Shown here: positions 51,648 to 59,388 of the stretch, one piece after another
Position numbering within the stretch: position 1 is the first letter of the stretch
How the letters are laid out: each line of letters begins with the position of its first letter
Assembly (NCBI RefSeq): GCF_036203305.1
Contig: NZ_CP108131.1
Location: 5,084,001 to 5,148,000 of the forward strand
DNA from: Streptomyces sp. NBC_00190
Lineage (GTDB): Bacteria > Actinomycetota > Actinomycetes > Streptomycetales > Streptomycetaceae
Direction of reading: 5' to 3'
Length of the DNA: 64,000 bases
The notes under the pieces: generated by a model
Told to the model about the DNA's origin: nothing
The model's input: the letters and a program-made list of their open reading frames with translations, nothing else
Database searches by the model: none
Translations under genes and position numbers: made by a program

Positions 51648-52508
51648 TCAGGCCAGCCCGCGGCGGGCGACGGCCGGGGGGCGGTGGCCCTGGATGGAGC
51701 GGACCATGTCCAGGATCTGCTTGGTCTCCGCGACCTCGTGGACGCGGTAGACCTGGGCGCCCAGCCAGGCCGAGACGGCCGTTGTGGCCAGGGTGCCCAG
51801 CAGGCGCTCCTTGACCGGCTTGTCGAGGGTCTCGCCGACGAAGTCCTTGTTGGACAGGGAGACCAGGACCGGCCAGCCGGTGTCGGTCATCTCCGACAGG
51901 CGGCGCGTGGCCTCCAGGGAATGGCGGGTGTTCTTCCCGAAGTCGTGGCCCGGGTCGATCATGATCGCGTCCCGGCGGACGCCCAGCGCGGCCGCCCGCT
52001 CCGCCAGGCCGACCGTGACGCGCAGGATGTCCTCCATCACATCCTCGTACTGGGTCCGGTGCGGCCGGGTCCGCGGCTCGACCCCGCCCGCGTGGGTGCA
52101 CACCAGCCCGGCCCCGTGGCGCGCCGCGACCTCCGCCAGCCTGGGATCCACCCCGCCCCACGCGTCGTTCAGCACGTCCGCCCCGGCCTCGCACACGGCC
52201 TCGCCGACCTCGTGCCGCCAGGTGTCCACGCTGATCACCACGTCCGGGTGGCGGCGCCGGACCTCCGCCACGAAGCCGACCGTCCGCCGCGCCTCCTCGG
52301 CTGCGTCCACGTGCTCGCCCGGGCCGGCCTTGACGCCGCCGATGTCGATGATCGCGGCGCCCTCGGCGACCGCCTGTTCGACCCGGTCCAGCGCCGGCTC
52401 GTCGCGGAACGTCGCGCCCTGGTCGTAGAAGGAGTCCGGAGTCCGGTTCACGATGGCCATGATCACCGGCTCGTGGGTGTCGAACTCGCGCCTGCCCAGT
52501 CGCAGCAT
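51648..52508 (-). CDS. folP2: FolP2-type dihydropteroate synthase paralogue
   Basis: A 286-residue TIM-barrel protein of the DHPS family. Core strands MAIVNRTPDSFYD, ISVDTWRHE and NDAWGG match DHPS, but the usual loop STRPG is replaced by VKAGPG in IDIGGVKAGPG, and canonical NVTPDSFSDGG is NRTPDSFYDQG. As I recall M. tuberculosis FolP2 (Rv1207), it has the same two changes and lacks dihydropteroate synthase activity. Expect no normal folate role; the true folP should lie elsewhere. Start ATG 52508, GGAGGAAAGAGCAGG upstream. Confidence is high for the family and moderate for the function. Confidence 0.85.
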   Translation of the reverse strand: MLRLGRREFDTHEPVIMAIVNRTPDSFYDQGATFRDEPALDRVEQAVAEGAAIIDIGGVKAGPGEHVDAAEEARRTVGFVAEVRRRHPDVVISVDTWRHEVGEAVCEAGADVLNDAWGGVDPRLAEVAARHGAGLVCTHAGGVEPRTRPHRTQYEDVMEDILRVTVGLAERAAALGVRRDAIMIDPGHDFGKNTRHSLEATRRLSEMTDTGWPVLVSLSNKDFVGETLDKPVKERLLGTLATTAVSAWLGAQVYRVHEVAETKQILDMVRSIQGHRPPAVARRGLA

Positions 52509-52590
52509 CCTGCTCTTTCCTCCTTCGGCGGCCCTCGCGCCTCGCCTGCGACCTTAACCTGGTGGCCGGAGTCTCTCAGGGGAGTTGATC

Positions 52591-52938
52591 GTGTTCTTCT
52601 TCTTGATGATCGCGCTGGTCGTGGTCGTGGCAGCGGTCACCCTGGCGGTGATCGGCGGTGGCTCGGAGGCCGTCCTGCCGGAAGCGGAGCCGGACCGGGT
52701 GGCCGACGGGCTGCCGGAGACCCGGCCCGTCGTACGGGAGGACATCGACGCGCTGCGGCTGCCGGTCGCGCCGCGCGGATACCGGATGGCCGAGGTGGAC
52801 GACGTACTGGAGCGGCTGGCGGCCGAGCTGGCCGAGCGGGACGCGCGGATCGCGCAGCTGACGGCCGCGGCGGCCGCCCCGGCGGGCCCGTCGGACGCGG
52901 CCGGGACCGTCGACCTCACCAAGGGCGGTGAGCGGTGA
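52591..52938 (+). CDS. small single-helix DivIVA-domain-like protein
   Basis: A 115-residue protein. One N-terminal membrane helix (FFFLMIALVVVVAAVTLAVI) precedes an acidic linker and a DivIVA-type segment: LRLPVAPRGYRMAEVDDVLERLAAEL. This resembles the start of DivIVA (phenylalanine-rich loop then coiled coil), but the coil is only about 35 residues. I chose GTG 52591 over TTG 52585 because GGGGAG lies six bases upstream. It overlaps tag by four bases, so it is expressed together with a DNA repair enzyme. A cell-pole function is inference. Confidence 0.75.
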   Translation: MFFFLMIALVVVVAAVTLAVIGGGSEAVLPEAEPDRVADGLPETRPVVREDIDALRLPVAPRGYRMAEVDDVLERLAAELAERDARIAQLTAAAAAPAGPSDAAGTVDLTKGGER

Positions 52939-53510
52939 CTGGCACCGTGGCGGGCCCGGACGGGCTGCTGCGGTGCCCGTGGGCGCTGTCCACGGAGGAT
53001 TACGTCGCCTACCACGACACCGAGTGGGGCCGCCCCGTGCACGGCGACGACGCGCTGTACGAGCGGCTGTGCCTGGAGGCCTTCCAGTCGGGGCTGTCCT
53101 GGCTGACGATCCTGCGGCGGCGGGAGGGGTTCCGCAAGGCCTTCTCCGACTTCTCGATCGCGGCGGTCGCGGAGTTCGACGACCGCGACGCGGAGCGGCT
53201 GCTGGCCGACGAGGGGATCATCCGCAACCGGGCCAAGATCGAGGCGACCCTGGCCAACGCGAAGGTCCTGGCCGGCTGGGAGCCGGGCGAGCTGGACGCA
53301 CTGATCTGGTCCCACGCCCCCGGGAAGCCGGGCCCGGCCCCGCACACGGTCACCGAGGTGCCGGCGGTCACCCCGGAGTCCACCGCCCTGGCCAAGGCCC
53401 TGAAGAAGGCGGGCATCCGCTTCGTCGGCCCCACCACGGCCTATGCCCTCATGCAGGCCTGCGGCCTGGTCAACGACCACCTGATCGACTGCGCCTCCCG
53501 CGAGGCCTGA
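52935..53510 (+). CDS. tag: DNA-3-methyladenine glycosylase I (Tag)
   Basis: A 191-residue base-excision repair enzyme. The zinc-snap ligands of E. coli Tag are retained: C14 and H27 near the N-terminus (RCPWALS, YHDTEWG) and H182/C186 at the end (NDHLIDC). The active-site helices EAFQSGLSWLTIL and RPTTAYALMQACG-type region (here PTTAYALMQACG) are present. It removes 3-methyladenine from alkylated DNA. GTG 52935 overlaps the upstream gene by four bases. The stop codon lies in the loop of a terminator hairpin. Confidence 0.95.
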   Translation: MTGTVAGPDGLLRCPWALSTEDYVAYHDTEWGRPVHGDDALYERLCLEAFQSGLSWLTILRRREGFRKAFSDFSIAAVAEFDDRDAERLLADEGIIRNRAKIEATLANAKVLAGWEPGELDALIWSHAPGKPGPAPHTVTEVPAVTPESTALAKALKKAGIRFVGPTTAYALMQACGLVNDHLIDCASREA

Positions 53511-53522
53511 GCCTCGCGGGAG
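53495..53522. terminator. hairpin terminator carrying the tag stop codon in its loop
   Basis: CTCCCGCGAGGC and GCCTCGCGGGAG are perfect 12-base arms; the loop is CTGA and contains the tag TGA stop. It also terminates the converging enoyl-CoA hydratase gene, 11 bases away. Confidence 0.75.
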
Positions 53523-53532
53523 CAAAGGGGCC

Positions 53533-54336
53533 TCAGCGGCCGAGGTACTTCGGCGGCTGCTTCGCGAGGAAGGCCTGGACGGCGATGGCGTGGTCCTCGG
53601 AGGCTCCGGCGCGGGTCTGGACGACGTCCTCGCGCTCCAGCGCCTCGGTGAGGGAGTGGGTGGCCCCGTACGCCAGGGACTCCTTCAGGGCCGCGTAGGC
53701 GACCGTGGGGCCCGAGGCCAGCGCGCGGGCCACGGCCTCGGCCTCGGCGGGCAGGGAGTCCGAGGGGACCAGGCGGTTGACGATGCCGAGGTCGTACGCC
53801 TCCTGGGCCTTGACCGAGCGCGGGAAGAGCAGCAGGTCCGAGGCGCGGGAGGCGCCGATCAGGCGGGGCAGGGTCCACGAGACCCCGGAGTCGGCGGTCA
53901 GCGCCACCCCGGCGAACGAGGTGTTGAAGGACGCGGTGTCGGCGACGACCCGGAAGTCCGCCGCCAGCGCGAAACCGAAGCCCGCTCCGGCCGCGACCCC
54001 GTTCACGCCGGCCACCACGGGCTTCGGCATCTCCGTGATCGCCCGGACGATCGGGTTGTAGTGCTCGGAGACCGTGTTCATGGTGAGCGAGGTGCCGGTC
54101 TCGCGGTCCGACAGCAGGTTCCCGACGTGCTCCTTGAGGTCCTGGCCCACGCAGAAGGCCCGGTTGCCGGCCGCCGTGAGCAGGACGGCCCGTACCGCGG
54201 TGTCCGCGGCCGCCGCCTGGACCGCGTCGCGCAGCGCGACCTTGGCCTCGGTGTTCATGGCGTTCATCGCGTCCGGGCGGTTGATCGTGATGGTCGCGAG
54301 TCCGTCGTTCACTTCGTAGAGCACGCTGTCGGCCAT
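53533..54336 (-). CDS. enoyl-CoA hydratase/isomerase family protein
   Basis: A 267-residue crotonase-fold enzyme. The CoA-binding/oxyanion strand is AFCVGQDLKEHVG, the second oxyanion helix VAGVNGVAAGAGFGFALA, and the active-site region is FNTSFAGVALTADSGVSW where the first catalytic glutamate is replaced. The C-terminal LSEALEREDV-like helix is SLTEALERED. The pattern is that of PaaG/PaaB-type isomerases or hydratases used in phenylacetate or fatty-acid breakdown. Substrate cannot be fixed. Start ATG 54336. An 18-base palindrome lies 34 bases upstream. Confidence 0.88.
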   Translation of the reverse strand: MADSVLYEVNDGLATITINRPDAMNAMNTEAKVALRDAVQAAAADTAVRAVLLTAAGNRAFCVGQDLKEHVGNLLSDRETGTSLTMNTVSEHYNPIVRAITEMPKPVVAGVNGVAAGAGFGFALAADFRVVADTASFNTSFAGVALTADSGVSWTLPRLIGASRASDLLLFPRSVKAQEAYDLGIVNRLVPSDSLPAEAEAVARALASGPTVAYAALKESLAYGATHSLTEALEREDVVQTRAGASEDHAIAVQAFLAKQPPKYLGR

Positions 54337-54369
54337 GGCAGGGGCTACCCCTTCGTCGCGGGATGGTTA

Positions 54370-54387
54370 CCGGCCGGTACCGGCCGG
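54370..54387. promoter_or_regulatory. 18-base perfect palindrome CCGGCCGGTACCGGCCGG
   Basis: The sequence equals its own reverse complement over 18 bases and lies 34-51 bases upstream of the enoyl-CoA hydratase start, the usual place for a repressor. It is built from simple CCGG units, so chance formation is possible. Confidence 0.4.
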
Positions 54388-54547
54388 GTGCAAGGGCCAG
54401 CATGGCGGACCGGAGCGCACGCGCGCGTGTGATGTGCGTCAAAGAAAGCGGACGCGGTTCGCGCGGTGCGGCGGCGAAGTATCGCAGGCGGGTCCCCGAA
54501 ATGAGTGGTTTTGGCCGAGCGCGTTGCCCAATCGTTCACGGGCGATG

Positions 54548-54578
54548 TTGGTCATCGGGTCCTGACATGCGGGATAAT
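54548..54578 (+). promoter_or_regulatory. possible vegetative promoter for the DUF3117 gene
   Basis: TTGGTC (54548-54553) and GATAAT (54573-54578) are spaced by 19 bases, one or two more than ideal, in a region of lower GC. They point to a start about 85 bases upstream of the DUF3117 ATG. Confidence 0.35.
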
Positions 54579-54669
54579 GGCTTGGAAGCAATGTGTTCGA
54601 TGCCGGGTACTAGGCGCCTGAATGGGGCCGTCGGCTGACGATGAGCTGGTTTCAGGAAGGGGAACGAGC

Positions 54670-54837
54670 ATGGCGGCCATGAAGCCGCGGACGGGCGACG
54701 GCCCGCTCGAGGTCACCAAGGAGGGGCGGGGCATCGTCATGCGCGTACCGCTCGAGGGCGGCGGTCGGCTTGTCGTCGAGCTGACGCCGGACGAGGCGGA
54801 CGCCCTGGGTGACGCCCTGAAGAAGGTCGTCGGCTGA
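54670..54837 (+). CDS. DUF3117 small conserved protein
   Basis: A 55-residue protein, MAAMKPRTGDGPLEVTKEGR at the start and LTPDEADALGDALKKVVG at the end. It matches DUF3117 (M. tuberculosis Rv1211, from memory) over its full length. ATG 54670 lies after a purine-rich AGGAAGGGGAACG. It has no signal or membrane segment and is probably a strand-rich fold with a final helix. Function is unknown. A near-perfect hairpin terminator follows. Confidence 0.88.
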   Translation: MAAMKPRTGDGPLEVTKEGRGIVMRVPLEGGGRLVVELTPDEADALGDALKKVVG

Positions 54838-54870
54838 ATCGTCGGCACCATCTGCGTTCTGCATTCTCTG

Positions 54871-54905
54871 CGCTGCCCCGACCGCGATCTGCGGCCGGGG
54901 CAGCG
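54871..54905 (+). terminator. hairpin terminator after the DUF3117 gene
   Basis: CGCTGCCCCGACCGC and GCGGCCGGGGCAGCG form a 15-base stem with one mismatch and a 5-base loop. Confidence 0.75.
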
Positions 54906-54950
54906 TTGTGTCGTCCTCCAGGCCGCCCCATCCCCTTCCGGAGCCACGCC

Positions 54951-55568
54951 GTGACGTTCTCCCCGCCCGCGCCGCCCGCCTTCGCCGACTGCACGCCGCG
55001 TCAGAAGGCGGCCCGGGTCCTCTCCGACGTCCTGGCGCCGGCGAACTTGGTGGTGGCCCTCCTCCTGCTGATCGGCTGGCACAGCACCACCTCGTGGTCC
55101 GGCCTCGGCTGGGGGCTGCTCGCCGCGCTGTTCTGCGGCGCCGTCCCGATCGGGATCATCGTGCTCGGGGTCCGCCGCGGGGCGCTGACCGACCAGCACA
55201 TCCGCGTACGGCGCCAGCGCGTGGTCCCGATGGCCCTGAGCCTGGTCTCCGTCGGCGCCGGGATCACCCTGCTGTACGGGCTCGACGCCCCCGAGGACGT
55301 CTTCGCGCTCGTCGTGGCGATGCTCGTCGGCCTCGTGTCGTCCCTGCTGGTCACCGTCGGCTGGCAGATATCCATCCACATGTCGGTGGCCGGCGGCTCC
55401 GTGATGATCCTGGCGCTCGTCTTCGGTCCGTCCGTGCTCCCTGCGGCGCTGATCGCCGCCGCCGTCGGCTGGTCCCGGCTGGCCCTGCGGGCGCACACGG
55501 CCGCCCAACTGCTCGCCGGCGCCGCCCTGGGCGGTACGGCGGCGCTCACCTTCTCCCTGGTGCGCTGA
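54951..55568 (+). CDS. PAP2-like membrane protein
   Basis: A 205-residue protein with five to six hydrophobic segments. The C-terminal WSRLALRAHTAAQLLAGAALG resembles the last two PAP2 phosphatase motifs (R and H before a helix), and HIRVRRQRVVPM sits where the first motif should be. Without a clear K-x6-R-P and central S-G-H, enzymatic activity is doubtful. GTG 54951 is preferred because the other starts are upstream of the DUF3117 terminator. It may act on undecaprenyl or phosphatidyl lipid phosphates, or be a degenerate relative. Confidence 0.6.
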   Translation: MTFSPPAPPAFADCTPRQKAARVLSDVLAPANLVVALLLLIGWHSTTSWSGLGWGLLAALFCGAVPIGIIVLGVRRGALTDQHIRVRRQRVVPMALSLVSVGAGITLLYGLDAPEDVFALVVAMLVGLVSSLLVTVGWQISIHMSVAGGSVMILALVFGPSVLPAALIAAAVGWSRLALRAHTAAQLLAGAALGGTAALTFSLVR

Positions 55569-55613
55569 GACGCACGTACGGGGCACGCGGGGGCGGGGGA
55601 CGCGGCGCGGGGC

Positions 55614-56276
55614 TCAGCGCCGCACGGCGCACAGCAGCCCGTCGCCCACCGGGAGCAGGGCGGCCTCCAGCGCGGGGCTCTCCCGGACGGCGCGCAGCAG
55701 TTCGCGGACGCGCAGCACCTCCACCGGCTGGGCCGCGGAGTCGACCGTACGGCCTTCGGAGAAGACTCCCTCGAAGCACACCAGTCCGCCGGGGCGCAGC
55801 AGACGCAACGATTCAGCAAGGTAGTCGAGGGACTCGGCCGGGTCGCCGTCGCAGAAGACGAGGTCGTACCCGCCGTCGGCGAGGCGGGGGAGCACGTCGA
55901 GTGCGCGGCCGGGGATGAACCGCGCGCGGTTGCCCGCGAAGCCCGCGGCGCGGAAGGCCTGGCGGGCGAAGGCCTGCCGGTCCGCTTCGGGATCCACCGT
56001 GGTCAGCACCCCGTCGGGGCGCATTCCGTGGAGCAGGTGGATGCCGGAGACGCCGGTTCCGGTACCGATCTCGGCGACCGCCTTGGCGTCCGCGGTGGCT
56101 GCCAGCAGGCGCAGCGCGGCCCCGGTGCCGGGAGAGACGGAGCGCAGGCCCGCTTCCCTGGACCGGTCGCGGGCCCATCGCAGAGCGTCGTCCTCGGCGA
56201 CAAACGCGTCGGCGAACGCCCAGCTCGTCTGCCGGTTGCCGGTAATGACCCTCTCCTGTCCCCATAGTTGGCGCAA
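55614..56276 (-). CDS. class I SAM-dependent O-methyltransferase
   Basis: A 220-residue COMT-like methyltransferase. Motif I is VAEIGTGTGVSG, the acidic post-I residue lies in LTTVDPEADR, and motif IV is DLVFCDGDP. It is close to M. tuberculosis Rv1220c in layout and in the end LLPVGDGLLCAVRR, as I recall it. The start is unclear: TTG 56276 gives 220 residues but lacks a clear ribosome site; an ATT at 56246 follows GGAGAGG. Its divergent partner is the sigma factor gene, as in mycobacteria. Confidence 0.85.
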   Translation of the reverse strand: MRQLWGQERVITGNRQTSWAFADAFVAEDDALRWARDRSREAGLRSVSPGTGAALRLLAATADAKAVAEIGTGTGVSGIHLLHGMRPDGVLTTVDPEADRQAFARQAFRAAGFAGNRARFIPGRALDVLPRLADGGYDLVFCDGDPAESLDYLAESLRLLRPGGLVCFEGVFSEGRTVDSAAQPVEVLRVRELLRAVRESPALEAALLPVGDGLLCAVRR

Positions 56277-56300
56277 CGGTGACTGTATCCGTTGACGTCG

Positions 56301-56327
56301 GGAACCCGCAGATGGGACCGGGCGTTG
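56301..56327 (+). promoter_or_regulatory. ECF-type promoter upstream of the sigma factor gene
   Basis: GGAACC (56301-56306) and CGTTG (56323-56327) are spaced by 16 bases. This fits the usual ECF consensus of GGAAC then CGTT, as used by mycobacterial SigE and SigH, from memory. It lies 129 bases before the sigma factor start. Autoregulation of the operon by its own sigma factor is likely. Confidence 0.6.
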
Positions 56328-56455
56328 TGAAGGGTGTGGGCGGGATAAGAAGGGACGGTGCCGGGCAGATCGGCAGTCCAGGACCGCTCCGCGGCTTAAG
56401 ACTCGCGTAAAGATACTGCAAAAATGCTTATCCGGAGCTGACAGAGGGGGTGGCT

Positions 56456-57232
56456 ATGGTAGGGACTCCACTGGACACCACCAGAGCCGACAGGGGAGGT
56501 GCGGCTGCGCCTGTGGATCGTGGGGGCGTGTTCAGACGCCTCTTCTGGTCGGCGGGTGAGCCGAAATCCGTGACCGACATTGCTGACAGCTTCCACACCG
56601 CCGCCGCAACCACCGCGACCTTTGCCGCCGATGCGGGCTCCCAGGCGTGGACCCCTCCCTCATGGGAGGAGATCGTCAGCACGCACAGTGCGCGGGTCTA
56701 CCGCCTCGCCTACCGGCTGACGGGTAACCAGCACGATGCCGAGGACCTGACCCAAGAGGTCTTCGTCCGCGTCTTCCGCTCGCTGTCCACGTACACGCCC
56801 GGCACGTTCGAGGGCTGGCTGCACCGCATCACCACGAACCTGTTCCTGGACATGGTCCGCCGCAAGCAGCGGATCCGCTTCGACGCGCTCGCCGACGACG
56901 CCGCCGAGCGGCTGCCCAGCCGCGAGCCCTCCCCGCAGCAGGTCCTGCACGACACGCACTTCGACGCGGACGTCCAGCAGGCGCTGGACACCCTCGCGCC
57001 CGAGTTCCGCGCGGCCGTGGTGCTGTGCGACATCGAGGGCCTGTCCTACGAGGAGATCGCCGCCACGCTCGGCGTGAAGCTCGGTACCGTGCGCAGCCGT
57101 ATCCACCGGGGCCGTTCGCACCTGCGCAAGGCGCTCAAGCACCGCTCTCCCGCGGCCCGCGCCGAGCAGCGCGCGCTGGCCGGAGCGGCCGTCGGTGCGC
57201 CGGGCGCCGGGAGAGAGGGCGGAGCCGAGTGA
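56456..57232 (+). CDS. ECF RNA polymerase sigma factor (mycobacterial SigE type)
   Basis: A 258-residue ECF sigma factor. An N-terminal extension of about 70 residues precedes region 2 ([32 protein letters not shown]) and region 4 ([19 protein letters not shown] and [19 protein letters not shown]). ATG 56456 is preferred because GAGGGGG lies five bases upstream; GTG 56450 is in frame. The long N-terminus and the downstream anti-sigma/HtrA/TatB genes match mycobacterial sigE. S. coelicolor uses the name SigE for a different gene, so I leave the symbol blank. It probably responds to envelope stress. Confidence 0.92.
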   Translation: MVGTPLDTTRADRGGAAAPVDRGGVFRRLFWSAGEPKSVTDIADSFHTAAATTATFAADAGSQAWTPPSWEEIVSTHSARVYRLAYRLTGNQHDAEDLTQEVFVRVFRSLSTYTPGTFEGWLHRITTNLFLDMVRRKQRIRFDALADDAAERLPSREPSPQQVLHDTHFDADVQQALDTLAPEFRAAVVLCDIEGLSYEEIAATLGVKLGTVRSRIHRGRSHLRKALKHRSPAARAEQRALAGAAVGAPGAGREGGAE

Positions 57233-57933
57233 GCGGAGTCAGTCCGTCCCCCGCCGAACAGCACCTGGGTGACCGGCTTGCCGCCCTGGTGGACGGCGAG
57301 CTGACGCACGACGTGCGTGAGCGCGTCCTGGCCCACCTGGCCACCTGCGCCAAGTGCAAGGCCGAAGCCGATGCCCAGCGTCGCCTGAAGACCATGTTCG
57401 TGGAGAGCGCGCCGCCGCCGCTGTCCGCCGGCCTGCTGGCCCGGCTGCAGGGGCTGCCGGGTGGCGGCCTCGACGGGCCGTCGGGGCTGTCGGGACCGTC
57501 CGGCTCCGCGGATCCGCACGGCAGCTCCGGTCTCCCGGGTCGCTCCGGCAACGACCCGCTCGCCTCGTTCGCGTACGCGTTGCCGACGGCCGCCGGGCCG
57601 CGTCAGGACGGCTTCCGGATCCACGAGGTGGGCCGTCCGCGCCGCCGGTTCGCCTTCGTCGCCGCCGGGGCCGTGTCGCTGGCCGCGATCGCGCTGGGCG
57701 GCGCGATGCCCCTGGAAGGCGCGGACCCGAACGTGCGGGGTACGACGCACCCGGCCGGGCCCGCACCCGCGTCCAGGCCCGGCCCCGCCGTGTCCGTGGC
57801 CGACGCGTCCGTCCGCGACCGGCCGCCCACGCCGGCCGGGGTACCGCTCCTCCTGTCGACCGTCACGCCCCCGCTCCCGCCGCTCCACCCCTCCGTGCAG
57901 AGTTCGGCCCGCCCGGTCTCACTGCTGCGCTGA
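57229..57933 (+). CDS. zinc-type anti-sigma factor (RseA-like)
   Basis: A 234-residue protein. The N-terminal ZAS domain has HLATCAKC (H-x3-C-x2-C) near residues 41-48, which binds zinc and the sigma factor. A Gly/Ser/Pro-rich linker is followed by one weak membrane helix ([20 protein letters not shown], about 143-162) and a Pro-rich extracytoplasmic tail. GTG 57229 overlaps the sigma stop by four bases. It should hold the sigma factor at the membrane until stress releases it. Confidence 0.85.
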   Translation: MSGVSPSPAEQHLGDRLAALVDGELTHDVRERVLAHLATCAKCKAEADAQRRLKTMFVESAPPPLSAGLLARLQGLPGGGLDGPSGLSGPSGSADPHGSSGLPGRSGNDPLASFAYALPTAAGPRQDGFRIHEVGRPRRRFAFVAAGAVSLAAIALGGAMPLEGADPNVRGTTHPAGPAPASRPGPAVSVADASVRDRPPTPAGVPLLLSTVTPPLPPLHPSVQSSARPVSLLR

Positions 57934-57987
57934 CCGGGGACCTGATTGAATCTGCGGCACATGCGGATAGGTACGCGGGGAGCGCCC

Positions 57988-59331
57988 ATGGCCGACAGGC
58001 AGCAGACCGATCCGGCTCCACAGTGGTGGAGCCGGCCCGACGGCACGGCGGACGCGCGCCGCGAAGGGGTCCCCTCCCCGCGGCCCGAAGGCGTGACCGA
58101 CGGCGAAGCCCAGGACGAAGACCGGCCCGCGCCCCAGGACGAGGCCCGGGCCGACGCGCAGGCGGCGGTCCGTGCGGTGCGCTACGACCCCTGGGGCGAC
58201 CAGCCGTTGCAGGCCGTGGACCGGGGCAGGCGTGGCCCCGGCTTCCGGCTGTGGCAGGTCGCGGCCCTCGCCGCGGGTACCGCCCTGCTGGCCGGCGGGA
58301 TCGGCGGGTACCTCGGCGTGCTCGCCGAGCGGCAGAGCAGCACCCGCCTGGAACTGCCCCAGGCGGCCGTCGCCGACAAGGGCCGCGCGCCGGAGAGCGT
58401 CGCGGGCATCGCGGCCACGGCCCTCCCCGGCGTGGTCACCCTGCACGTGCGGGGCGCGTCGAGCAGCGGCACCGGCACCGGCTTCGTACTCGACCAGCAG
58501 GGCCACATCCTGACCAACAACCACGTGGTCGCCGACGCCAAGGAGATAACGGTCACCTTCAGCACCGGCGAGAGCGTCACCGCCGAGCTGGTGGGCCGCG
58601 ACTCCGGGTACGACCTGGCCGTGGTCAAGGTCAGCGGGGTGCGGGGGCTCCAGCCGCTGAGCCTCGGCAACTCCGAGAACGTGAAGGTCGGCGACCCGGT
58701 GGTGGCCATCGGGGCCCCGTTCGACCTGTCCAACACCGTCACCGCCGGCATCATCAGCGCCACCGGCCGGCCGGTCACCGCGGGCGGCGACAAGGGCGAC
58801 GGCAGCGACATCAGCTACGTGGACGCCCTCCAGACCGACGCCCCCATCAACCCCGGGAACTCCGGCGGCCCCCTCCTCGACGCAAAGGCCCACGTGGTCG
58901 GCATCAACAGCGCGATCCGGGGCGCCGACAAGGACGATCCCGCGCGGCAGGGCGGCTCCATCGGGCTCGGTTTCGCCATTCCGATCAACCAGGGCAAGCG
59001 CGTCGCCGAGGAGCTCATCCGCACCGGCCGCGCCACGCACCCCGTCATCGGGGTCACCCTGGACATGCAGTACACGGGTGACGGCGCCCGGGTCGGGGAC
59101 AAGGGCGAGGACGGCAAGCCGGCCGTGACCGCCGGCGGCCCGGCCGCCCGCGCCGGAGTCAAGGCCGGCGACGTGATCACCAAGGTCGACGGCCAGCGCG
59201 TGCGCGGCGGTGACGAACTGATCATCAAGATCAGGGCCCACCGCCCGGGGGACCCGCTGACCCTCACCGTGCTCCGCGAGGGCCGCGAGCGGACACTCGA
59301 AGTGGTCCTCGGATCGGCAGACGGCTCTTAG
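57988..59331 (+). CDS. htrA: HtrA/DegP-type membrane-anchored serine protease
   Basis: A 447-residue protease: disordered acidic cytoplasmic N-terminus (1-85), one membrane helix (about 87-112), trypsin-like domain (about 135-330) with H179 (TNNHVV), D209 (GYDLAV) and S292 (PGNSGGP), and one PDZ domain (about 345-440). ATG 57988 is chosen for GGGGAG six bases upstream; earlier starts have no site. It degrades misfolded envelope proteins and may cut the anti-sigma factor, as proposed in mycobacteria. Confidence 0.93.
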   Translation: MADRQQTDPAPQWWSRPDGTADARREGVPSPRPEGVTDGEAQDEDRPAPQDEARADAQAAVRAVRYDPWGDQPLQAVDRGRRGPGFRLWQVAALAAGTALLAGGIGGYLGVLAERQSSTRLELPQAAVADKGRAPESVAGIAATALPGVVTLHVRGASSSGTGTGFVLDQQGHILTNNHVVADAKEITVTFSTGESVTAELVGRDSGYDLAVVKVSGVRGLQPLSLGNSENVKVGDPVVAIGAPFDLSNTVTAGIISATGRPVTAGGDKGDGSDISYVDALQTDAPINPGNSGGPLLDAKAHVVGINSAIRGADKDDPARQGGSIGLGFAIPINQGKRVAEELIRTGRATHPVIGVTLDMQYTGDGARVGDKGEDGKPAVTAGGPAARAGVKAGDVITKVDGQRVRGGDELIIKIRAHRPGDPLTLTVLREGRERTLEVVLGSADGS

Positions 59332-59388
59332 GAGCACTGGGGTACCGTGTGTCCGGGCCCGCAGTGAAGAGAGCCGAGGAGCGGCAAG

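Larger units (their letters stand above)
54337..54669. other. 333-base divergent intergenic region
   Basis: It separates the enoyl-CoA hydratase gene (minus) from the DUF3117 gene (plus). It holds the palindrome at 54370-54387 and a possible TTGGTC-N19-GATAAT promoter at 54548-54578. No gene is seen. Confidence 0.5.

Noticed and set aside
56246..56276. A definite start codon for the O-methyltransferase
   Set aside because: TTG 56276 has no ribosome site, and the better site is followed by ATT 56246, a very rare start, so no single start is claimed.
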